DNA of 64,000 nt from contig NW_025955147.1 in assembly GCF_022376445.1 (NCBI RefSeq), positions 1 through 64,000 on the forward strand, given 5' to 3'. A program made the position numbers and the translations under genes. The notes beneath the pieces are model-generated. The model was not told the DNA's origin, made no database searches, and saw nothing but the letters and a program-made list of their open reading frames with translations. Origin of the DNA: Fomitopsis serialis (Eukaryota > Basidiomycota > Agaricomycetes > Polyporales > Fomitopsidaceae). Shown here piece by piece: positions 23,567 through 34,017 of this stretch (its first letter is position 1; each line of letters opens with the position of its first letter).

Positions 23567-24730
23567 AGCGCTTACGGTTGCCCGATAGTCCGGGGCCGGG
23601 CATTTTGCACGACGCGCCTCAGCCACAGCGCATCGCTGGTCTGCCGCCTGCTCCATACCCTCAACAACTCACTCAATCCTCACTCTACGGTCATAGAAAC
23701 GCTCCCGCTGCACTACACGCACCGTGAACAGCAAGATAGAGGTCCCAGGAGGTTCACATCGACCTCTAAAGTCCACAAGAAGGCATGACGACCTCGGGAA
23801 GTGGTAAGCGCCCGACGCGACTCGTACACAAGTCTGGGGGATACCTACACACCTGCACCACCTTTCTGGTTAGACTTAAGGCAGGATCGGACCGTGACGG
23901 GTGCTCTGAATGGAAAAGTATATATGATATGGTGAGTTATCATATGCACACACTGTGTCTTTACTTCTCAGACTACGGGTACGGCTCGAATCGGATCGGC
24001 CCATGCTCTCAGACTCGGACAGCGTTGCAGGCGCAGGAACTGATCTGCGGAGTCAACCGCCATAGAGCACGAGGGGAAGCACAGTGGTGCTTTCACCTGT
24101 ATTCGTGGCTGCGACATGTGAGTGATAGCATACCCTTGTCTCGGAGTCATACTGTGCCACAGGCCTTCGTGTACAGTGACAACTGAAATATATATTGTGT
24201 CTCGAATCGTACGCGTGCATCACCCCATCACTACCAAGAATAGCGTGTACACTGAATACTGAGTACTGGATGCCTACACCGAGAGCCTCAGAAAGGTTAT
24301 AGTACCACTTCACTGGGCCTGCAGGACGCACACTGCGGTATCGCTACCGAGGGTCATACCGTCCTATGATGATCTGCATACCTATTCGACATTCCCACAT
24401 ACTTACCTGTATCGAATGCCCATGCACCATAGTTGTGTCCTCCACACTTGTGCATTCGAGTCCGAGCGAGTCGCGGCGTTGTCGGGCGCTTACCACTTCC
24501 CGAGGTCGTCATGCCCTCTTGTGGACTTTGGAGGTCGATGTGAACCTCCTGGGACATCTATCTTGCTGTTCCCGGTGCTTGTAGTGCAGCGGGAGCACTT
24601 CTATGACCGTAGCATGGGGATTGAGTGAGTTGTTGAGGGTATGGAGCAGGCGGCAGACCAGCGATGCGCTGTGGCTGAGGCGCGTCGTGCAAAATGCCCG
24701 GCCCCGGACTATCGGGCAACCGTAAGCGCT
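23567..24730. mobile_element. 1.16-kb element with about 255-bp long terminal inverted repeats
   Basis: Bases 23567-23824 and 24477-24730 are near-perfect reverse complements, for example GCTTACGGTTGCCCGATAG against CTATCGGGCAACCGTAAGC, and TGACGACCTCGGGAAGTGG against CCACTTCCCGAGGTCGTCA. About 650 bp of unrelated sequence lies between them. It has no transposase frame. It resembles a foldback or MITE-like non-autonomous element. No convincing target duplication was seen. It begins only about 150 bp from the inner edge of the left inverted-duplication arm. Confidence 0.7.
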
Positions 24731-24754
24731 TCAGCTCCCGTAGTCTGGTATAAC

Positions 24755-25080
24755 ACGGGTGATTGATTACGTAAGCTACGGTTCGGCTCAGGTTCAAGTT
24801 GATGTTGATACGGACGCTGACAAGACGCTGACCACATACGGCCGCCCTCCATTGGCCGTGTTTACTATGGTCTGCCTACGAGAGACTAGAACGCTAAGTA
24901 TGTAATGGCTCCTTTGTTGGAAAACACTGCGCGATCATCTTCTCGAGCTGGCGGTGCAGGGCGGCCAAAACGCCATGCAGCTATTCTTCTCCTGCTTTCC
25001 GATGGCCGTACAGTCGAAGCCCGGATCAGGCAAAGTCCTGAACGCACAAGTCCATGCGGCCGGGTAACGTTACTCGGACA
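24755..25080. repeat. Second copy of dispersed repeat (see 17160-17530)
   Basis: Shares GATTACGTAAGCTACGG, CTTTGTTGG, CGAGCTGG, CTTTCCGATG and TCCATGCGGCCGGG in the same order with 17229-17530. Divergence and indels exclude a recent duplication. The open frames in it are shared by descent, not evidence of a gene. Confidence 0.5.
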
Positions 25081-25453
25081 GTCGAGTATGACGGACTCAA
25101 AACCTAGGCTGAACATATGGTAAGTAGATAACCTCAGGTAGCTATGGGTTTCTACTGCTCTGATGCTTGTGGTCGAGATCCTGGACCCACTCCACTCACA
25201 AGCGGATATATAACCCGCTGAGCGGTCCCGGTCGACTTGAAGCTTGAAGTTTCAAGTTTCAAGCGCTGACGCTGCCCGGGTCCGCAACCTACCAAGTGGG
25301 TGACATGTACATCACGGTACATGATGTCCTGCCAGATGGACTGACTCTTATGACAGTCCACAGTACTGATGCTGTCCGTCCGGCAGTGGCGTGATGGCGC
25401 TGCGCAGAGTCAGCCCAAAGTCAGCCGTATGCATCTCATGCCAGCCCCAGCCC

Positions 25454-25463
25454 TATAAAAAGG
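25454..25463 (+). promoter_or_regulatory. TATA box and conserved promoter block of secreted-protein copy 3
   Basis: TATAAAAAGG is continuous with the block AAGGCTCGTCATGGCTAC. The same block is upstream of the right outer copy (38750-38730, minus). Slightly changed forms are upstream of both inner copies (near 19682 and 37395). Confidence 0.6.
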
Positions 25464-25542
25464 CTCGTCATGGCTACCAAATGGCTCACGGGCAGACCAA
25501 CGACCTGCACTCCGCCATCCTGAGCAGTCCAAGCATCCTACA

Positions 25543-25854
25543 ATGCAAGTCTACCCATTGACCGTCCTCGCCATCCTCGCCGCCGCCAGTTCCGTGGCCG
25601 GTCAGGTCTATAACCCCATCGGCCAGCCTTGTTCTCCTCAAGGTAAGTTCGGCTCATTATCCCGCTGCTCGTCGGGCTTGAGCGTTGAAATGCTGTATTC
25701 AGGCGCAGAAGGGTGTGCGAACAACGTACCGACTCTCAACGACTATAACGCCTTCATCTACGAGTGCGGCCCTACCAATACGTTTGTGTATGTTGCCGGT
25801 TGCGCGTGCAATACGTGCTGCGAGGCTACCGCTGATGGAGCTTATTGCACTTGA
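25543..25854 (+). CDS. Small secreted 8-Cys protein, copy 3 (spacer)
   Basis: Predicted 83 aa from exons 25543-25642 and 25703-25854. Signal peptide MQVYPLTVLAILAAASSVAG, then VYNPIGQPC, GCANN, YECGPTNTFVYV, AGCACNTCC and YCT; eight cysteines. It lies in the spacer between the two arms of the inverted duplication, so the family has five members within 20 kb. The intron position is conserved in all of them, after the Gly of PQG or TPG. Function unknown; likely secreted. Confidence 0.85.
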   Translation: MQVYPLTVLAILAAASSVAGQVYNPIGQPCSPQGKFGSLSRCSSGLSVEMLYSGAEGCANNVPTLNDYNAFIYECGPTNTFVYVAGCACNTCCEATADGAYCT

Positions 25855-26950
25855 GGTATGTATAGAATGCTCCCTGGCCTTCGCGAAGCCTGAGTGGATC
25901 TAATGCTCGAGCATCTTGCAGAAACGAACGGGCCAATAAATGAAGGCGGTTACTGTTACCAATAATCCACGGAAATATTGGCCCAGTGTATTGAATAGTG
26001 TAACAGATGTAATCCATACGCCGTCCGCATAGCCCGTGGTTGTTGATGCAAGCTGGGGCACGTTGAGTCAGAGTCAGAAGCCGCGATAACGATCGTGAAT
26101 GTCGGACACTTGCATGGCTCTTAATGAATCCGGACGACGTGGTGACATCTAGAAGTCGTTACTGTATCCATAGATGCCTGTCTAAAATTCTGATCTGTAT
26201 GATTGTTATGCGCCGTTCAGGGACTGCCGTGCGATGGACCCATTGCCCTTCGATAGTGCTTCCGTCCGATCACTACAAGGTCATGAGGCCCGACGCTTGT
26301 CGGCTTTTATGGTCTGTAACGGAGACTAAGAGGCCCTTGGAATATCTGAGGGCGCGAGTCGCGGTGGGTAGTTCATCGGAGCGCGAAAGGCCGGCATAGA
26401 AGATGCCCCCGCTTTGCCATCCGCGCTACAACCTACCTCAGCGGTCCACTGGCATTTGGGCAGCACAAATCATTGTCAGTGCATCTCCCTAGTCTCCCGC
26501 CCCCGCAGCCATGCAACCGTGTAGAACGCGCACGACAGGAAACTGCTCCCGGAGCCAGTCACGAATGCGTTTGGTGGTAAGCCCTGCATGCGTACGTGTC
26601 AGCAGTGCCACTGGCAGTGGGCCGCTGAACAGCGCGAGCAATCAGGGTCCTCTCGACGGCCGCGCCACCGGATGTTGGCCGCTGTCCCCGTCAATAGCAT
26701 ATAAAAGAGGCTTGTGTCAATGGCGCTGTTATATACTGCGGCATGAGACGGCCTATCAGGCCGCAGTGATGGGCCGACACGGTTATTTAGGCATCGGGGC
26801 CTGCTTGACATTGCGATGCGCTCGAGTCAACGCAGAAATGCATTGCCCTGATTCGGGGAGGTCTACCGATACAACAGAACGCCGCGATGTCCAGTCGAGG
26901 GCGCAGCGTTGGCCGTGCCAGTCTGATGAACCAGCGGTCGGGATGCACGT
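25855..26950. other. Intergenic, no gene recognised
   Basis: Downstream sequence of secreted-protein copy 3 resembles that of the other copies (TCTTGCAGAAACGAA, CCACGGA). The rest shows nothing beyond a relic of the dispersed repeat at about 26870-26910. Confidence 0.4.
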
Positions 26951-26953
26951 ATG

Positions 26954-28810
26954 CTAAGTACTTGTAGAGCCTGAATAGCGACTGCGTGGGTAACCGACTT
27001 CGATCTGCTCAGGCATCGAGTCCCGAAGCCAGTGGCGGATGTTCAACCTGGCAAGTGTTGATGCCATGAGCGTCGGCACAGCGAGTGCACTGATGGAAGA
27101 GGGGAGGGGGAGGACGCAGGAACTCACATTGCGAGCAAAGAGTTGACGTAGACTGCCAGTCACCACGCGGGTCAGTGGGACGCACGCAGATTGGTTGATC
27201 GGAGCAGACACGTACTCTTGCTCCCCATGAAATAGACCACGGCCCAGACAACCTGGTTAGGGTTTGACCTGAGGGTGATGTACTGCCAGCGGGGAGTGAT
27301 CGTAGTTCATGTAAGTCGGGGCGTCGGACAGAGATCTCCATCTCGGGACGTACAATGATGAAGTTCACGAGCTGGAGCAGCCTGTAGTGGGTCATCGACC
27401 GAGTCAGCGTCTGGCTGCGCGTCGCGGTGACGTTACGGAGCACGTACGCCGTTATGATCCCCCGGTTCAACACATATACGACGAGCTTCGCGATGAGTGA
27501 GGTCGTTCTTTGTCAGGCGAGTTCATGTCGAGTAAGAAACGTGTCGTTCGAGGAATGATCGCCAAGTCAGATAAATCCGCATGCGGTATCCAGCGAGCAT
27601 ACACACTCAGCTATGCCCGTCCGCTTGCCGCGAAGGACGACCGACAACGTTACGGTAATGAACACGTCCGTGACGACCGCAGAGACAGTCTGGAGCGACG
27701 CCGAGACTTCTGCATGGGAGACACCGGAGGTGACGGCGGGCGTGATCGAGCTGTCGTTAGTACGGAAACGCCAAGGTCGTCAGAAACGTCGAGGCCAGTG
27801 AGACCAGTCGACGTTCTTACAGTTCGTAGACGGATACTAAAGGCAATGGTTCAGATGGAGTGGAGAGCCATGTATGATCAGCACCTACCTACCCCGCCGC
27901 CTAATAAATCAGTGTGCGTAGTCACGAATTCCAGGGTGAACCCGTGGTGAGAAGTCAATCCATAAGTATCTCTGAGAGCACTTACAGAAGGATAGCAGGG
28001 CGAGGATGCCCTTGTCAAAGAAATTGAAGTTGAGCGTTGTGTTTATGCCCGCCGTCTACATCAACTCACCATCAATGTACATAGATAGATGCGGCGTCGC
28101 TCTGCATCCATCACTGCGCTACCGGCTCAACGATCATGTCGCTGTGGAGGACTACAGCACACGTACGTGTACAAACAGTACGAATGTAGTATCTTGCTCG
28201 GGGATCGCAATTAGTTCCGGATAGATTCATTTCGGAGATCTGCCTGTACTCACAGCTGAACAATCAGGACAACCAAAGCCTGTAACGCAGCGGACGCCGA
28301 TCAGATACGCGAAGGGGAAATTTGGCAGCAGATGTACTCACTGCGAGGAAGGCCTCGGCCTTGTACCGTGCGCGTGAGCGTTGATTAAAGCCAGAATTAG
28401 AGCCACTGCTCACGACGAATGAACTACACAAGTCGTTTAGCAGACATTCTGATACGGGAATGTTGCATGCCTTACTTCGTGAATTGAGATAAGCCGCTTC
28501 TGTTTGCGTGGCTCTTGATGAGGCAGACCCAAATGAACTAGGAGGAGTTAGTTGAGCCCTGAGTGCCCGCAACAGTGGAGTGAAACTTCTGATACTTACT
28601 TGCAGATCACAGCATGATCTCGCCGTGTCGAATAACCTGGGCAGTGTCAGATGAACCGATAACCGAAGCACAGAGATTTACCGGGAATATTAAGCATTGA
28701 CGCACATCGACTGAAACAAGATCCCCAAGAATATACACCCCACAGTGTTGTTCAGCTCGTCGCTGGAAAGAGGTTGAACCATGATGCATGAGGGCTGTAA
28801 CGCTGGACAA
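26954..28810 (-). CDS. DUF6534-like multi-pass membrane protein, partial or decayed
   Basis: Minus-strand segments look like the basidiomycete DUF6533/DUF6534 integral membrane family (about seven helices). One near 27.7 kb reads TVSAVVTDVFITVTLSVVL, with RGKRTGI after it. One near 27.48 kb reads LIAKLVVYVLNRGIITAYV, and one near 27.08 kb has MASTLARLNIRHWLRD, the usual end of the family. A possible first helix (NNTVGCIFLGILF) lies near 28.73 kb. Segments lie in different frames with plausible introns, but a full chain was not built and in-frame stops occur. It may be a pseudogene. Function of the family is unknown. Confidence 0.4.
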
Positions 28811-29924
28811 GCAGAAGAGGGGTGCGCGTCACAGGCCGCGGTGAGAACCTGTGGGGCTCAAATATGACTAGCTCAGCGAAGCTCACGGACCATCACACTC
28901 CGGAAAGGCATCTTACTTACTCGTGTTCGTGTCGAGCGTCGATGGGAAGAGTCGGTGCCGCCTTCGACACCACAAAGCTTGATTTTGGCCATCGCGTTTG
29001 CGGGCATTCCACCGGATGCTCGCTGCGGAGTCAATGATAGCTGCATCGCCCAGCCTGCCGCGCGTTCTTGACATAACCTTGATAAAAGTAGCAAATTTGT
29101 CAAGTGGCCTGATGTCTATTGGTCGTTTACCATTCGCAATGCATCACCTGTACTTCCGCAACCATTACTGTCAATGCATAATGTACTGACCTCATTGACG
29201 GGAATTCTGTCCATGGCATGTATGAGTACATTTCACGCCCGCGTCCTTCGCAAGGTGCGTGAGTTCGCCATCAGACGCTGCCCAGGCGCAGGCACAGGAA
29301 ACATATCACCAAGCAGTCGCCGCTCAGCGCATGAGAACGCCCGAATGAGGCTGTCGTCTAGCCCCCACTGGGGGTGAGAACGAGATGTAGTGGAGAGCCT
29401 CTGTAGCGACCGTGGCCATCATGATGATGAACAAGTACTTCGCCGATGGCCGGGAAGGGTCCCTCCATTGGGCATTTAGAAAGATCGTGCGCCGTAGGTA
29501 GCAGTGTGGTCCATCGGAGGACAGAAGCATAGAGCGGTCCGCGGCTGACGGGCAGATAGCTCGTTGAGCGTTGTCAGTGGATGTCACTCATGCGCTGCGC
29601 CACAATGGCGTTGTTGACTAAAAACAAACGTCCGTCGTCCATCGGGCCGTGGTCTCGGCACGGTTGCAGACCTACGGGCTACTACCTATAGTAATACTGT
29701 ATCGCAATCATGATACTATTAGTGTCAATGATACTTCAGTACTATAGTGCTGATGCGCACACTATTGCGCACAGACCCTGCTGCTCGACATGTCCCGGTC
29801 CCAGCTTCACGACCAACAGAACAGAGCAGATGCACAGCGTTCGAGATTATACTACTACACAATATACAGACTACGACCGGCGGTTCTATATACTACGCTA
29901 CATCTCATCTTTCGCTTCCGTCGC
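28811..29924. other. Intergenic, no gene recognised
   Basis: Short open frames only. The last 200 bp are the 3' flank of the proline-rich gene read on the minus strand. Confidence 0.4.
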
Positions 29925-32822
29925 CTACAAGCGCTTCCAGCCGTCGCCCGCAGGCCACTTCAGCTCGTCCCTCTCAACGCCGAAGCTCCTTCGCGACGGG
30001 CTCTCTCGCCCGCCATCGTTCTCCCCCTCTCCCATCTTCAGCCTCCTCAACCGCCGACTCCACTCCGGCTCCTCGCTCCCCGGGCTCCTCACCGAGTCCC
30101 CCGTGATGTCCTGCCCAACAGAGCTCTCCCCATCACCCACCGCCTCCTCCTCGCTGTCAATCAGCCGCTCCTCGCCCTCCCGCACGCCCCACCGCCCGCC
30201 GAGCCCGCCGAGCCCCGGGCGCGCGTGCGAGTGCTGCACGAACCCGCGCGGGGTGAACGCCGCCTCCGCCTTGTACCGCGCGCTGTCCAGGCGCGGCGCC
30301 GCCTTCTGGCCCAGGCTCGTCAGCGTCTTCTGCAGATTCGCGATCGGCTCCGGGAGCGCCTCTCCGGCGGCGCGCGGGCGGGGTACGCCCGAGAGCGAGT
30401 GGTGCCGGCTCAGGCTGTGCGCGCCCGTGCCCGCGAAGCTCGGCCGTGACGGACTCATGAACACCGCGTCCACGGGCGAGATTGGCGCGAGCTGCACGCT
30501 CTCGGGGCGCCGATGCCGCAGCGGCGGGACGGGCGGCGGCGGCGACGGGTGGTTCATGCTCTTGCTACGGTAGACGCGGGGAAACTCGCCCGTCGCAGAG
30601 GGTGAGTTGGGCACGCTCCGCTCGCCGTCGACCCCAGGGAGCGACGGCTTGCGGTCAGGGTGCGTCGGGGGCGGCTCTGAGGGCAGGTCGCACAGCGGCC
30701 GGGGCGGCGTGCGTGTGGGCGAGGTGGTCGCGGACGCAGAGGGTGAGATCACGTGCCGCGAGCGCGACAGGGAGCTGGGGATATTCGCGCGCGCGACGGA
30801 CTCGAACGAGCGCGTCGTCGCGCCCGAGATCGTCGACGCAGGCGGGCTGAGCTTGCGTCGCGGTGGCAGAGTCGGCGCCGCCCGCTCCCTCGGGCGTTCC
30901 CTAGCGCCCGAGCTCGACGAGCCGGAGCTCGACGGCGCCGCGGCGTCCTTCGTCGGACTGATGCTCCTCGTCCGCCTCAGGCCATTTACGCTCGACACAG
31001 AAGGATTGCTGCTCTTGAGCACCTCCCACACGCGCTCCTGCTCCAGCCTCTGCTCCGCCTTCTTCAAGCTCTGCGCGACGCGCGTCGCCTGGAGGCTCTG
31101 CTGGATCAACACGTGTGGGTTCGTCTGGCTCACGGAGATCGTCTCGGGCATCTTCGCGAGGGATGAGTGGCGCGGCGGTAGGGAGGGTACGACAGGTATA
31201 GTGGGCTTGCGCGGGGGCAGAGGCGGGGTGCGGCCCTCGCTCCGTGCGCGCGCGTTCGGGTTCGGCGCGCGCTCGCGCTCGCCGATGGCGGATGGGCGAT
31301 GGCCCTCTTCGGAGCCGCGTCGCGCGAGGAAGGGGTTCGTGGACGGCTTGGGCGGAACGGCTGGGGGAAGCGGCGCGGATTTGGACGGGACCATGGGACT
31401 TGGCTTGGAAATGTCGGAAGTGCCAAAGGGGTTCTTGTCTGGGGAGGGCGGGTCATAGGATGGCGGAGGCAGCCGGTCGATGGATTGTGGCGCTGGTGGA
31501 GACGGTTGGGAATGTGGGTGCGCTGTGGTATGAATGTCAGCACATAGGTGACGATTCAAAGGAAATTGAAGCGTGCAGCCAGAGAACATGGAAAGGAGAA
31601 GGTGGGACCTGAAGACCTGACTGCACCAGGAAGACTTGCTAGGTAGATGTTTCCGCATACAACGAAACTGATGCACCACGACGTTTATGGGCGACCACCA
31701 TAGGCTACGTGTGCTTGCTGCACACGCAAAGCATCACACTCGCTTGATAGCTAGTCCCGTCTCATGCTGGGAAGACCATGAAGCGTGCCAATAAGTAGCG
31801 AGTTCGATGCAGGACGCGTCAAGTGCGAAGGGTCATTAATCATTGCTTTCACAACGGCAAAAGCGTCTGAACAACCAATGGCGCGCAGCGGTAATTCAAA
31901 ACCACACGCTGAGGCGCCGTGTCCGAACTGACCGTAGCGCGTTCGTCGACTCCCTGCTGGTCTGATAGCGGTTCGCGATGATGCTGGTAGAGTACCGCGT
32001 GTACAAACAGAGATGCGTGCCAACGGAGTTGAGACGGCAGTTGCGCAGTGGATAGCGGCCGCCGCGGCACGAGGGAAACATCAGAGGGCAGAGCAACGGG
32101 CGCAGATACAGCATGGCACGCCCAGTGCTTGGCCCGCACCCATGCTCCGCGAACCCAGTCCGAGGGCCTGCGCAGGAGGTGGTAGAGCCATATTGCGCAA
32201 GTTACTATGATGCAGGACTATACCTGAGGCGGCGTACCATGACCGGACAGACGCGCAGTGCTTCGCCGCATTATATGCGGCGCACAGGGGAGCATGTCGA
32301 GGGATGGTGGAGGCAGCCTGTAGGCTTCTCAAAGTGCAACGACAAACGTGACAGACCATACGCGAGGGCACGGAGCGAGACCACCACACGTCTCGGCGGG
32401 TCACGGCGGAGGTAGAGACGGCGCACGACTCACCCTGTACGAACACGAGGCCCTTGTCGACGTCCCTCCCGTTGAGTGCATGGTGGACGAGCCTCAGCAC
32501 AGCGAAGAGCTGGCCGCCGGTGAGGACGTCCGCGGGCGCAAGGTTCGGACAGAACAGGCGGAGGATCTGCAACAGTCGTGAGAGTCGCGGCGAGCACGTT
32601 CATGGACGGACGCACCGAGTCGATCATCCCAGGCGCAAGGGTGGAATAGCGGCCGCGGAGCCACGCCCTGGCCTCGCGGACGCCGACCTTCATGTCCTCG
32701 TAGAACGTGTCGCTGGCTTGCATGTCGGGCTCGTCATCCTCGGCGAGGTCGCGCATGCACGCGATGTACACGGTGTATTCGCCATCGTTCAGCGCGGAGG
32801 AGTGGAGCGTAAGAGGTCGCAT
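29925..32822 (-). CDS. Large Pro/Ser-rich protein with conserved N-terminal helical region
   Basis: Three exons join in frame (32822-32616, 32566-32434, 31522-29925) to 645 aa. Residues 1-113 are conserved-looking: YTVYIACMRDLAEDDEPD, then ILRLFCPNLAPADVL and TGGQLFAVLRLVHHAL, somewhat like the helix-loop pattern of EH domains. The rest is low-complexity Pro/Ser/Arg with SH3- or WW-type ligands (LPPPSYDPP, PPLPPRKP, TLPPRRKL) and a short helical stretch, SLKKAEQRLEQERVWEVL. An endocytic or actin-patch adaptor role is possible but only a guess. The 911-bp gap between exons 2 and 3 is far longer than other introns here. The start is uncertain; an upstream exon may exist. Confidence 0.65.
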
Positions 32823-33699
32823 GCACGGTCGTGTGGCAGGAGGCGGGAGGGAGGAGGTCGTGGACGGAGATGCGGCGAGGAGGAAGAGGGGCGACCACTG
32901 CGGCGCGGCCGCGAGGCAAGACGCGCCCGACGCGTGCGGTTGCCGAGCCTCTGCCCAGTCACATCGACCCGTCCGTATCACTGCGGCCGTCCCACCTGGC
33001 TGTACTCGCCATCTCTCCCCCGTCCATCTTCACTGCCTTTCGTCCAGCGAAATCGCTGAACAACTGGGCGGAAACAAGCCAACACCACCGAGGCCGGACA
33101 CATCAGTCCGCGCGAGCCTCATACGGTGCCGGACCCGTTGTTGTAACGTTCATGAATTCATTCCATGCTAGTATAGCCTGGATGTGGCCTATCGCCCAGT
33201 CTCATATGCTCGCGGAGCACGTCTGCTGATTGTCTCGCACTGGAAGCCCAGTTGGTGACTTGGAACACGAGAGCCTCTGTCTGGGCGCGCGGTCCTTGCA
33301 TGCCGGTACACTCATATCTGCAAGTCAAACTCATGGTGCATCTCGTTGCCATCCCGATGATCGTCTGCAAGCATATATACATCGACTTCGCCCGCATGAC
33401 GTCGGAGCCTTCCGAGAGTAAGCCGAATGGGTAGCAGCATGTTTCTTGTTGAGATCTTGAACCCAACTTGGGCACATCTGGTTGCGTTGTTCTCCATCCG
33501 TATGCCAGTGTCACTGACCTATGGATCATGCATACATCGAAGGCTGACTAGCAGATACTGACAATCGTGTCCATCCGAATCGAGACTGTTCTTCCTGGGC
33601 CTACGTCTTATACCAAATGCTTCGCAAAGGAGTTATCGCCAATCCTTCGTCCGGCGCGATGTCCTTGGATCGGGAGCTTCTTAACGATCTATCAGCATG
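32823..33699. other. Intergenic, upstream of the proline-rich gene
   Basis: Presumed promoter of the minus-strand proline-rich gene. Its first 150 bp remain open in frame with it and could be an additional exon. Nothing else was recognised. Confidence 0.35.
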
Positions 33700-34017
33700 C
33701 AACAACACCCATATGCGACCAAGAGTCCGTTGTGAGGTGAGTAGTGCGGCGCCCGTTATGGTAAGTACTACGGCGATCTCGCCCTTGGACAATTCTGATA
33801 CGAAGCTAATCAAGTACCTCCATGATCAGGCGTAGTCCACCAGCTGATTCAAGTTTCCCAGAACAGGCACTGGGATCACACAAACAAATGAGCATGAGAA
33901 CAGCTCATGACAAGCCATGGGTTTGCCAGGACATACTCATGAGAAGACGGCCCTCTTTTCTGCCCTTGCGTGCTCGTCTCGTGATCGGTGTGGCAGCGTT
34001 TCGCCGGCATATAAGTT

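Noticed and set aside
28264..28671. Fragment resembling the C-terminal ARYKAEA of the proline-rich protein
   Set aside because: Only about seven residues match and the surroundings differ; probably chance.
29747..31612. Plus-strand frames of 120-290 codons
   Set aside because: They are mirror frames of the proline-rich minus-strand gene, open because of its GC-rich codons.
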